The notes beneath the pieces are model-generated. The model did not search any database. It worked only from the letters and a program-made list of their open reading frames with translations, and was not told the DNA's origin. 64,000 bases of DNA from Erysipelotrichaceae bacterium (lineage in GTDB: Bacteria > Bacillota_I > Bacilli_A > Erysipelotrichales > Erysipelotrichaceae). The stretch covers positions 26,868 through 90,867 of the forward strand of contig JAFRCV010000014.1 in assembly GCA_017404205.1 (NCBI GenBank). The letters are read 5' to 3'. Every line of letters begins with the position of its first letter. Within the stretch, counting starts at the first letter, position 1. The position numbers and the translations under genes were made by a program. Positions 16,910 through 24,521 of this stretch are shown piece after piece.

Positions 16910-17871
16910 TGAACAAGAAGGATTCACACACGCTTGCGGTATTAAATCCTTATAAATCAGTTATTAAATCTTTTGTATGCGATGAAGATAAAGTTTTAGT
17001 TGGCATTAAAAACACTTCTGCAATTCCTAATTCATTAATGCATAAATTAGAAAAATATAACTATGCCCTACATACAATAGACAAAAAATCATCATTGGCT
17101 GGTAGAGCTGTAGATTTAGATTTAATAAATCCAATTACTGGACATTATATGTCTGGTTCTTCATCAGGAACAGCTTTGAATGTTTTTTTAGGAATTAATG
17201 ATATTGGGATTGGCAATGATGGCGGTGGATCAGTATTAGCACCGGCAATGTGCGTCAATATTTATGGATTTATTTCAAAGCTAATAGAAAAAGATCGTGA
17301 AATCAATCTAAAGCCAAACACTGATGGGATTGTCGCTGGTAATTCAATAGGCTTTATGAGCAGAGATAAAGAATTATTGTTAAAGACCATTGAATATGCA
17401 ATTGATATAAAAAAAGATGATGATTATGGAATTGTCTATTCAGATAATAAATATCCTGGCATTGATTCACATATCATTAAATTAGAAAATGACTTTTTGC
17501 CAAGAAAAGAATTAACATGTTATTTAAAAGATGTATTAAGCAAATGTGATGTCTTAATTAAAAAAGAAGGTCCCATTGATTTATATGGTTTTGGTGATTC
17601 GTTGTTTGGACATTATGATGAAAGAACAAAAGCTATTCAAGAACAAAGTGGTAAAGGCTATATTAGAGTAGCAAATATTGCCGGGGCAACATGTTTATCA
17701 ATACCAACTAAAGAACTAGGCGTTTCAATATTATTACTTTGCGAAAGTAAGAAAGATAAAGTCGCTAAATTATTAAAATTGAGTGATTATATAGAAGATG
17801 TTCATGATGAATTAATTGAAAGATATTTTTTAGATATCAATAGTTATTTAAATGATGGATATCAAATTTAA
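16909..17871 (+). CDS. Short amidase-signature-like protein inserted in the yhf operon
   Basis: 320 residues from the ATG at 16909 (TGATG overlap with yhfX; TTG and GTG codons just upstream are unlikely). The amidase-signature Ser-cisSer-Lys triad is recognisable: Lys34 in VGIKNTS, Ser84 in GSSSGTA, and Ser108 in GNDGGGSV. The Ser84-Ser108 spacing of 24 is the classic one for this family, but the Lys-Ser gap is shorter than usual and the whole protein is well below the usual 450 or more residues. It probably hydrolyses or binds an amide. The E. coli yhf operon has no such gene. Confidence 0.75.
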   Translation: MNKKDSHTLAVLNPYKSVIKSFVCDEDKVLVGIKNTSAIPNSLMHKLEKYNYALHTIDKKSSLAGRAVDLDLINPITGHYMSGSSSGTALNVFLGINDIGIGNDGGGSVLAPAMCVNIYGFISKLIEKDREINLKPNTDGIVAGNSIGFMSRDKELLLKTIEYAIDIKKDDDYGIVYSDNKYPGIDSHIIKLENDFLPRKELTCYLKDVLSKCDVLIKKEGPIDLYGFGDSLFGHYDERTKAIQEQSGKGYIRVANIAGATCLSIPTKELGVSILLLCESKKDKVAKLLKLSDYIEDVHDELIERYFLDINSYLNDGYQI

Positions 17872-17880
17872 GGAGCAAAT

Positions 17881-18978
17881 ATGAAAACTTATCCACTTCA
17901 AAGCATTAGCTTACAAGAAGCAAAAGCCAAACAATTTAAAATGGTTGAATGTATTAGCCATTATTTTAGAGGTAGTGAAATATTAAGCCGTGGTGATTTA
18001 GGTGTTCATCAACCAGAGAATAAACCAATTACTACCATGAAAGCTGAAAAAGTAATCGCTGAATTTTTTGATAGTGAAGATGCCATAATGGTAAGAGGCT
18101 CTGGAACAGGAGCTATACGTTACGCTTTAAGCAGTATTTTAAAAGCTAACGATAAGATACTTGTTCATGATGCGCCAATCTATTCAACAACTAAAACAAG
18201 CTTTGAAATGTTAGGTCTTATTCCTGTAAGAGCTAATTTTAATGATTTGAATGATATTAAGAAAGTATTAAAAGATAATTCTGACATTAAGGGAGCTTTG
18301 ATTCAATATACAAGGCAATTGATAGAAGATTCTTATGATTTAAAAGAAGTTATTTGCACAATTAAAGATACAAAAGATATACCAATTGTCATTGATGATA
18401 ATTACGCAGTTATGAAAGTTAATAAGATTGGCGTTGAACTTGGTGCTGATTTATCGTGTTTCTCAAGTTTTAAATTATTAGGTCCTGAAGGAATAGGCAT
18501 CGTTGTTGGAAAGCATGAATACATTGAAAAGATTCAGAAGATGCATTATTCTGGTGGTTGCCAAACACAAGGCCATGAAGCTTTAGATGTCTTAAGAGGT
18601 TTGACTTATGCACCAGTCTCTTTAGCTATTCAAGCTGAAACAGGTGAAGAAATCTTAAGAAGATTAAAGAATTCAGAAGTTGATGGCATAAAAGATGTTA
18701 CGTTAGCTAATGCCCAATCAAAAGTATTAATAATTGAATTTGAAGAGAATATCGCTAGAAAAGTACTTGAATGTGCTGAAAAACGTGGAGCACTTCCTAA
18801 TCCAGTTGGCGCTGAAAGCAAATATGAAATGCTTCCTCTATTCTATAAAGTTTCAGGAACATTCTTAGCAAGAGATCCTAGTTTAATAGATAGAATGATT
18901 AGAGTTAATCCTAATCGAGCAGGCAGCGATACAGTCATTAGAATATTAAAAGAAAGTATTGAAGAGGCTAGAAAATAA
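17881..18978 (+). CDS. yhfS: YhfS-like PLP-dependent aminotransferase-fold protein
   Basis: 365 residues, close to E. coli YhfS. It is a fold type I PLP enzyme: the PLP-phosphate region VRGSGTGAIRYAL, the Asp pair in IVIDDNYAVM (residues 172-173) that contacts the pyridine nitrogen, and Lys198 in CFSSFKLLGPEG forming the internal aldimine. The family resembles Cys/Met metabolism lyases and aminotransferases. Substrate unknown. It has AAGGAG 6 bases before the ATG and is followed 2 bases later by yhfW. Confidence 0.87.
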   Translation: MKTYPLQSISLQEAKAKQFKMVECISHYFRGSEILSRGDLGVHQPENKPITTMKAEKVIAEFFDSEDAIMVRGSGTGAIRYALSSILKANDKILVHDAPIYSTTKTSFEMLGLIPVRANFNDLNDIKKVLKDNSDIKGALIQYTRQLIEDSYDLKEVICTIKDTKDIPIVIDDNYAVMKVNKIGVELGADLSCFSSFKLLGPEGIGIVVGKHEYIEKIQKMHYSGGCQTQGHEALDVLRGLTYAPVSLAIQAETGEEILRRLKNSEVDGIKDVTLANAQSKVLIIEFEENIARKVLECAEKRGALPNPVGAESKYEMLPLFYKVSGTFLARDPSLIDRMIRVNPNRAGSDTVIRILKESIEEARK

Positions 18979-18980
18979 TT

Positions 18981-20192
18981 ATGAAAAGAAGATTTATTGT
19001 GATTGTTTTAGATGGTTTTGGTATGGGCGCAACTAAAGATGCCTATATTAAAAGACCAGGAGATGAAAAAGCTTGTACTATTGGCTCAATATTAAAAGAT
19101 CATCCTGATTTAAAACTTCCCAATTTAGAAAAGCTTGGGCTAATGAATGCTTATGGACATGAAAGTGATTTAATGAAATTTAATCCAAAAGCAAATTATG
19201 GCAAGAGTGAACTAATGCATTTTGGCGCTGATACATTTATGGGACATCAAGAAATAATGGGTTCAATTCCAAAAGACCCAGAAATGGTGCCATTTCAAGA
19301 AAAGGTAGATATCGTTGCTAAGCATTTAAAAGACGCAGGACACAAAGTCGATATTATTAATCGTGATGGTTTAAGATATGTTGTTGTCGATGATTATTGT
19401 ACAGTAGCTGATAATCTAGAAGCTGATTTGGGAATGTGCTATAACGTTACAGCACCACTAGATTATTTACCATTTGATAAAGAATTAGCTATCGCAAGAA
19501 AAGTAAGAGAAGTTGTAACAGTTGGAAGAGTCGTTGTTTTTGGTGGAACAGGAAATAATATGGACGATTTATATGCTGCTGAAGAAATTAAAGAAGGTAA
19601 ATACATTGGTATAGCTTCAGCTAAATCTAAATCTTATGATCAAGGTTATCAATGTCTACATTTAGGTTATGGAATTGACCCAAATGTTCAAGCACCAACA
19701 ATTCTCACAAGAAACGGCATTGATTGCACATTGATTGGCAAAGTTGCCGACATTGTTCATAACGAGAAAGGAACTTCGATTTCTTGTGTTCCAACAGCAG
19801 AATGTATGGACTTAACATACGAAGCTATGAAAAAGATGGAAGAAGGGTTTATTTGTACCAACATTCAAGAAACGGATTTAGCTGGTCATTCTCAAAGCTC
19901 AACTAGATATAGAGAAATATTAGAAATAGCTGATTCTAAGCTGCCATTAATCTTAAATGAAATGAAAGATGACGACTTATTAGTAATAATGGCTGATCAT
20001 GGTAATGATCCAAACATTGGTCATTCTAAACATACAAGAGAAAATGTGCCATTATTAATTAAATATAAAGACCTTGAAGGAAGACAGATAGGTTTAAGAC
20101 ATACTTTAAGTGATGTTGGTGCTAGTGTTTGTGATTATTTTAATGTTGAAGCACCAGCTCATGGAACATCTTTCTTAGATTTACTTAAATAA
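18981..20192 (+). CDS. yhfW: YhfW-like phosphopentomutase-family metalloenzyme
   Basis: 403 residues. It belongs to the alkaline phosphatase superfamily: the N-terminal metal Asp in IVLDGFGMGA, the cap region with the LMHFGADTFMGHQEIMG signature, TDLAGHSQ, and the C-terminal metal motifs MADHGNDPNIGHSKHTRE. These match phosphopentomutase (DeoB) and E. coli YhfW. A phosphosugar mutase or phosphatase reaction is expected. It is the last gene of the yhf operon; no classical terminator follows, and the first AAA ATPase cassette begins 25 bases downstream with its palindromes. Confidence 0.88.
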   Translation: MKRRFIVIVLDGFGMGATKDAYIKRPGDEKACTIGSILKDHPDLKLPNLEKLGLMNAYGHESDLMKFNPKANYGKSELMHFGADTFMGHQEIMGSIPKDPEMVPFQEKVDIVAKHLKDAGHKVDIINRDGLRYVVVDDYCTVADNLEADLGMCYNVTAPLDYLPFDKELAIARKVREVVTVGRVVVFGGTGNNMDDLYAAEEIKEGKYIGIASAKSKSYDQGYQCLHLGYGIDPNVQAPTILTRNGIDCTLIGKVADIVHNEKGTSISCVPTAECMDLTYEAMKKMEEGFICTNIQETDLAGHSQSSTRYREILEIADSKLPLILNEMKDDDLLVIMADHGNDPNIGHSKHTRENVPLLIKYKDLEGRQIGLRHTLSDVGASVCDYFNVEAPAHGTSFLDLLK

Positions 20193-20216
20193 ATAATTGC
20201 CTAAACCTCAACTAAA

Positions 20217-20272
20217 ACATTTTTCATATGAAAAATGTTTTTATATATATACATTTTTCATATGAAAAATGT
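20217..20272 (+). repeat. Two copies of a 22-bp perfect palindrome upstream of AAA ATPase 1
   Basis: Each copy is ACATTTTTCAT followed by its exact reverse complement. Copies lie at 20217-20238 and 20251-20272, 34 bases apart (about three helical turns). With flanks, both can be extended to 28 bp, using different outer bases. The second copy abuts a TATAAT -10 box at 20272-20277, so a bound protein would block the promoter of the downstream ATPase gene. Nothing like it is seen elsewhere in the window except the shared half-site ACATTTT in the repeats of ATPase 3. Confidence 0.9.
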
Positions 20273-20295
20273 ATAATATATGTGAGGAAGTAAAA

Positions 20296-21600
20296 ATGAG
20301 AAGAAAAATATACGATAAGTTGTTATTTTGGAAAGAAAAAGAAACAAAGCCACTTATTATTTTGGGAGCTAGACAAGTTGGCAAGACTTATATTATTGAT
20401 GAATTTTGTAGGAATGAATTTGAAAACTATAAAATGGTTAATCTATTAGTTAATAGAGATATTGTAGATTTATATCAAGAAAATATTAATTCAACTGAAA
20501 AATTTAAGCAATTAAAACTATTATTAAATTTTGATTTAGAAAAAGATAATTCCATTCTTTTTGTTGATGAAGCACAAGAATCAGAAGAGTTTATTTCTGA
20601 TTTAAAATTTATCAATGAAAACTATCCTAATATTAAAATCATCGTTGCTGGATCACTTCTTGGAATAAAACTAAAAAGATTAAGTAAGCCTTTTCCTGTT
20701 GGGAAAGTTATTATCTATTATATGTATCCTTTAGATTTTGAGGAATTCTTAATGGCAATTGATAGAATCGATTTAATAAATGAAATAAAGGAACATTATC
20801 ATTCAAATCAAGAAATGCCAAATTTAATACATAATTTATTATTGAATTATTATTATGTTTTTTTAATATGTGGCGGAATGCCTGAAAATGTTAAAAGTTA
20901 TATAGATAATAAGCAAGATGTTTCAAAGATAAATAGTAATATTCTTGAAAGTATAAGCATTGCTTACATCGATGACATGAAAAGATATGTTAAGTCGAAT
21001 GAAGAGAGCATAAAAATTGGCAAAATATATAGGTCTATTCCATCGCAATTAGCTAACAATTCTAGGAAATTTCAATATTCAAAAGTTGAAATAGGCGCAA
21101 GGGGCATCAATTATGAAAGTGCTTTAAATTGGTTAGTTAATAGCGGTTTTGTTATGCTTTCTGATTCTATAAAAAATCCCGAAAAACCACTTAAAGGTTA
21201 TGTAGAAGATGGTGTTTTTAAAATATATTTAAGTGATGTTGGCTTATTAACAAGAATGTTAAATTTGAAATATAACGATTTAATAAATGATGTGATTGGC
21301 ATATATAAAGGTGTAATTGTTGAAAATTATGTAGCTCAACAGTTTATCAGCAACAATATCCCTTTAAATTATTGGCGTTCTACAAATATAGCCGAAATAG
21401 ATTTTTTAATTGAAAATAAAGACGGGGTAATACCGATAGAAGTCAAGTCATCAAATAACAATAAATCTAAAAGTTTAAATACATACATTAATAAATATAA
21501 TCCTCCATACTCAATAAGAATAAGCACTAAGAATTTTGGCTATAATGACCAAAACAAAATAAAGTCTATTCCCTTATATGCAACTTTTTGTGTGGAGTAA
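20296..21600 (+). CDS. AAA_14/DUF4143 ATPase, cassette 1
   Basis: 434 residues from the ATG at 20296 (GAGGAAG upstream); an in-frame ATG at 20269 lies inside the palindrome and is unlikely. Walker A GARQVGKT is at residues 24-31, Walker B ILFVDEAQE, and a sensor-like IIVAGSLLG. A middle winged-helix-like part (KFQYSKVEIGARG ... ALNWLVNSGFV) is followed by the DUF4143 C-terminus with AEIDFLIENKDGV and PIEVKSS, a D...ExK pattern as in PD-(D/E)XK nucleases. The family is common in gut bacteria and of unknown role. The repeats in its promoter suggest self-regulation or DNA recognition. Confidence 0.88.
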   Translation: MRRKIYDKLLFWKEKETKPLIILGARQVGKTYIIDEFCRNEFENYKMVNLLVNRDIVDLYQENINSTEKFKQLKLLLNFDLEKDNSILFVDEAQESEEFISDLKFINENYPNIKIIVAGSLLGIKLKRLSKPFPVGKVIIYYMYPLDFEEFLMAIDRIDLINEIKEHYHSNQEMPNLIHNLLLNYYYVFLICGGMPENVKSYIDNKQDVSKINSNILESISIAYIDDMKRYVKSNEESIKIGKIYRSIPSQLANNSRKFQYSKVEIGARGINYESALNWLVNSGFVMLSDSIKNPEKPLKGYVEDGVFKIYLSDVGLLTRMLNLKYNDLINDVIGIYKGVIVENYVAQQFISNNIPLNYWRSTNIAEIDFLIENKDGVIPIEVKSSNNNKSKSLNTYINKYNPPYSIRISTKNFGYNDQNKIKSIPLYATFCVE

Positions 21601-21603
21601 GTT

Positions 21604-22386
21604 ATGATAGATGGACATGTGCATTTAGAAAAAGGACCACTTAATAAAGAATATGTTTTAGAATTTGTGGACGAAGCCATTAATAAAGGCATAGATGAAC
21701 TACAAATTCTAGATCATAGTCATCGTTTCAAAGAATTTGAAGCGATGTATGAAACAATGAAGAAGCATGGTGGCAAACAAAAAGAATGGCTAGATCATGA
21801 TTTTAGAAATTCTCTAAATGAATATTTAGGATTAATAGATGAATGCAAAAAATTAGATTTGCCTGTTAAGTTAAGCTTTGGCCTAGAAGTTTGTTTTAAT
21901 GATTCATATATAGATTTCTTAAAAGAAATATTTAATAAATTTCATTTTGATTTTTTAGTGGGATCTGTACACAGTGTTTTTAATATTGCTTATGATTCTT
22001 CTTGGTCAATAGAAGAATTATGGAAGAAATATAGTACCGATGAAATATATTATGAATATTTTAAACAATCATTTTCTTTAATTGAAAGTGGTTTATTTAA
22101 TCAAATAGGTCATCCAGATACAATCAAGATGTTTAATTATTATCCTTCTTTTGATTATTTGGCCTATTATGATAAATTGGCTAGCTTAGCTAATAAGCAT
22201 CATGTGAAAGTAGAAAATAACACAGGTTGCTATTACAGATATAATCATAAAGATAAAGGATTAGCCAAAGAAGTATTAGAAATCTTTAAAAAGAATAATT
22301 GTGAAATGATAAGCGTATCTGATGCTCATGTTCCTAAGGATTGCGGAAATTATATTAAAGACATATTTGAAATGACTTATAAATAA
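21604..22386 (+). CDS. PHP-domain phosphoesterase (HisJ-like)
   Basis: 260 residues. The PHP metal motif HxH is at residues 5 and 7 (MIDGHVHLEKG), with further motifs DHSHRF, SVHSVF, GHPDTIK and a final SDAHVP. The overall pattern matches HisJ-type histidinol-phosphate phosphatases and related PHP hydrolases. There are no histidine genes nearby, so the substrate could be another phosphoester. Its ribosome site GGAG lies in the last codons of ATPase 1, 3 bases upstream, so the two are cotranscribed. It might originally have followed yhfW, with the ATPase cassette inserted between. Confidence 0.82.
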   Translation: MIDGHVHLEKGPLNKEYVLEFVDEAINKGIDELQILDHSHRFKEFEAMYETMKKHGGKQKEWLDHDFRNSLNEYLGLIDECKKLDLPVKLSFGLEVCFNDSYIDFLKEIFNKFHFDFLVGSVHSVFNIAYDSSWSIEELWKKYSTDEIYYEYFKQSFSLIESGLFNQIGHPDTIKMFNYYPSFDYLAYYDKLASLANKHHVKVENNTGCYYRYNHKDKGLAKEVLEIFKKNNCEMISVSDAHVPKDCGNYIKDIFEMTYK

Positions 22387-22407
22387 CATGGCCAATGTTT
22401 TTCATTT

Positions 22408-22484
22408 CACCGAATCAAAGTCTTTCAAAACACCGAATCAAAGTCTTTCAAAACACCGAATGAAACCTTTTCAAAACACCGAAA
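22408..22484 (+). repeat. Tandem 23-bp direct repeats upstream of AAA ATPase 2
   Basis: Three units with no gap, each starting CACCGAAT and ending TTTCAAAA, at 22408-22430, 22431-22453 and 22454-22476, then a partial fourth unit CACCGAAA to 22484. Units 1 and 2 are identical; unit 3 has changes in its middle. A likely promoter uses TTTTCA (22468-22473, inside unit 3) and TAAACT (22491-22496) with a 17-base spacer. The sequence is unrelated to the other repeat blocks. Confidence 0.92.
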
Positions 22485-22516
22485 ATATGTTAAACTAATA
22501 GTGAAAAGAGGCTTTT

Positions 22517-23809
22517 ATGTCAACAAAATATATAAAAAGATTAGCTGAAAACGACTTGATAAAAAAACTTAATTCAAGTGGTTGTGTTTTGGTTAGTGGA
22601 CCAAAATTCTGTGGAAAATCAACGATGTGCAATCAATATGCAAGATCATCTGTTGCATTAATCACAAACAATGATATCGAAATAGCGGAAGCAGATCCAA
22701 GATATCTGTTGAATGGTGAGACACCGCATTTAATAGATGAATGGCAAAAGGTACCAGAATTATGGAATATTATCAGAGACGATATTGATAAGGACTACAA
22801 GTTTGGTAAGTATATTCTAACTGGCAGCACTACGCCAGTTAATGAAGAAAAAATCCAGCATTCTGGTGCTGGTAGAATTTCAACTGTACAATTAAAACCA
22901 TTTACACTTTATGAAAGTGGAGAATCTAGAGGATTGGTTTCTCTAAGAGAGTTGTTTGCCAATAATGACAAGGAAATAACAACTGTTTTTTTGCAAAATA
23001 ACAATATGACATTAAGAGAAATGGCTTTTTTACTATGTAGAGGTGGTTGGCCAATATCGAATAAAGCAAAGAAAGAATATGCTATAGATGTAACAAGAAA
23101 TTATTATGATGGATTATTTGTTGTCGAAAATGAAAATGACGAATTTTCAACTTTTATAAAAGGAAAAGATGTAAATTTATTGATAACAGTTTTAAAAAGT
23201 TATGCTAGAAATATATCTACACAAAGCAAAATATCATCTATGGTAAAGGACATCAAAGAATCTGGAATAAGGGAAACATTGGATGAAGATACTTTTGCTT
23301 CTTATGCAAATATTCTAAAAAAACTATTTATTATTTATGATATGCCGGCATGGAATTTCAATCTAAGAACAAGTGTCGCAGTTAGAACTGCACCAACTCA
23401 TCATTTTATTGACACTTCAATCGCTTTGGCATCATTAGGAATAAATCCTGAAGATTTAATTAACGATATGAAGTCATTTGGGTATTTTTTTGAAGATTTT
23501 GCATTAAGAGACTTATCTGTTTATGCTCAATCACTTGATGCGACATTAAAACATTATAGAGATAGTTCGGGACAGGAAGTTGATGCAATAATTGAGTTAA
23601 AAAACGGCAAATATGCAGCAGTTGAAATCAAAATAGCAAGCAAGAAAAATATAGAAGAAGGAATAAAATCGCTAAATGCGTTTGAACAAAAAATGCTGAA
23701 TAATGGATATAATAAACCTAATTTTAAAATGCTATTAACAAGTCACGGTGGAGCTTATAAAACAGAAGATGGCGTATTTGTTGTTCCGATAAATATATTA
23801 AAAGATTAA
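22517..23809 (+). CDS. AAA_14/DUF4143 ATPase, cassette 2 (divergent subfamily)
   Basis: 430 residues. Walker A is GPKFCGKST at residues 28-36, a different form from ATPases 1 and 3. Walker B is HLIDEWQ, and the sensor strand is YILTGSTTP. The C-terminal DUF4143 region carries QEVDAIIELKNGKYAAVEIKIA, again a D...ExK signature, followed by an Asn/Lys-rich end. An LRTSVAVRTAPTHHF stretch in the linker is typical of this subfamily. The ribosome site is AAGAGG. Function is unknown; it may be a DNA-associated ATPase. It is followed after 82 bases by a membrane protein gene. Confidence 0.88.
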   Translation: MSTKYIKRLAENDLIKKLNSSGCVLVSGPKFCGKSTMCNQYARSSVALITNNDIEIAEADPRYLLNGETPHLIDEWQKVPELWNIIRDDIDKDYKFGKYILTGSTTPVNEEKIQHSGAGRISTVQLKPFTLYESGESRGLVSLRELFANNDKEITTVFLQNNNMTLREMAFLLCRGGWPISNKAKKEYAIDVTRNYYDGLFVVENENDEFSTFIKGKDVNLLITVLKSYARNISTQSKISSMVKDIKESGIRETLDEDTFASYANILKKLFIIYDMPAWNFNLRTSVAVRTAPTHHFIDTSIALASLGINPEDLINDMKSFGYFFEDFALRDLSVYAQSLDATLKHYRDSSGQEVDAIIELKNGKYAAVEIKIASKKNIEEGIKSLNAFEQKMLNNGYNKPNFKMLLTSHGGAYKTEDGVFVVPINILKD

Positions 23810-23863
23810 AATGATTTAAAAGTAATTATTTAAATAAACAATAATTGATAAAATAATATCGTA

Positions 23864-23879
23864 GTTAGTAGAAACTAAC
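23864..23879 (+). promoter_or_regulatory. Small hairpin next to the ribosome site of the membrane protein gene
   Basis: GTTAGT (23864-23869) pairs with ACTAAC (23874-23879) over an AGAA loop. The stem ends two bases before GGAGG, the ribosome site of the gene at 23892. It could influence translation; it is short and may be coincidental. Confidence 0.35.
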
Positions 23880-23891
23880 ATGGAGGTTTTT

Positions 23892-24395
23892 ATGAATATA
23901 AGTGTTGTTATAGTAGAAGCGATATGCTTTGCGTTATTGTTTACGATAATGGTCTTTCTAATATATGGAACAGACAAAAAATATCTAGCATCTTCTATAA
24001 GCAATTATCCATTAGATATTCAAGAAGAATATTATAAAACTCATAAAAAAGTTGATGAAGTAATTCAAAAGAAAAGACTTTTAGCTAAATTATTAGGATC
24101 ATTAATGTTTATAGTTATATTGGTTCTTTGTTCAATATGTGCGAACGCTAAAACATTTAAAGATGCCTTCATATTAGCATTTATTTTAATGGTATGGATT
24201 GGCATATATGATACTTTCTTTTTGGATTGGATATTATTCGCCAATATGAAAATGTTTAGACTAGAAGGAACTGAACATATGGATAAAAGCTATCATCAAA
24301 AATGGTTTCATTTAAAGGGCATGTTATTTCCTGGGCTATTTATAGCTTTAATAGTAGGACTAATTGTTGGATTAATCATCAAGATCATCTATTAA
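23892..24395 (+). CDS. Small multi-pass membrane protein of unknown function
   Basis: 167 residues from the ATG at 23892. The ATG at 23880 is part of the ribosome site ATGGAGG and is not the start. Four hydrophobic segments are visible: the N-terminal VEAICFALLFTIMVFLIYG, LGSLMFIVILVLCSICA, AFILAFILMVWIGIYDTFF and a C-terminal LFPGLFIALIVGLIVGLIIKI. A charged loop with TEHMDKSYHQKWFHLKGM lies before the last helix. I do not recognise the family. It sits between ATPase cassettes 2 and 3, so it could be cargo of either or an unrelated resident gene. Confidence 0.65.
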   Translation: MNISVVIVEAICFALLFTIMVFLIYGTDKKYLASSISNYPLDIQEEYYKTHKKVDEVIQKKRLLAKLLGSLMFIVILVLCSICANAKTFKDAFILAFILMVWIGIYDTFFLDWILFANMKMFRLEGTEHMDKSYHQKWFHLKGMLFPGLFIALIVGLIVGLIIKIIY

Positions 24396-24397
24396 AA

Positions 24398-24481
24398 TAT
24401 TCCAAAATGTTGATTGTAGGTACATTTTAGTATTCCAAAATGTTGATTTAAGATACATTTTAGTATTCCAAAATGTTGATT
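24398..24481 (+). repeat. 33-bp direct repeats upstream of AAA ATPase 3
   Basis: Units start at 24398, 24431 and 24464, exactly 33 bases apart. The first 18 bases are identical in all three (TATTCCAAAATGTTGATT); the first two units end with TACATTTTAG, and the third lacks its second half. Within each full unit AAAATGT and ACATTTT form an inverted repeat of 7-base arms. A TATAAT at 24487-24492 follows directly, so the block lies in the promoter of the ATPase gene at 24522. Confidence 0.92.
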
Positions 24482-24521
24482 TAATATATAATATTGTTAT
24501 CAATATTTAGGAGATATAAAG

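Noticed and set aside
16900..16911. TGA as tryptophan codon (Mycoplasma code)
   Set aside because: TGA closes yhfX with an overlapping ATG, and tryptophan is encoded by TGG throughout.
20269..20295. Upstream ATG start for ATPase 1
   Set aside because: It lies inside the second palindrome and next to TATAAT; the ATG at 20296 has a ribosome site and fits the family N-terminus.
23816..24004. Minus-strand ORF overlapping the membrane protein start
   Set aside because: It runs opposite the gene at 23892 with no ribosome site or family match; the plus-strand gene has a clear GGAGG.
20217..24481. CRISPR arrays at the repeat blocks before the ATPases
   Set aside because: Only two to four repeats each, with no or non-unique spacers, no cas genes nearby, and different repeat in each block directly at promoters.
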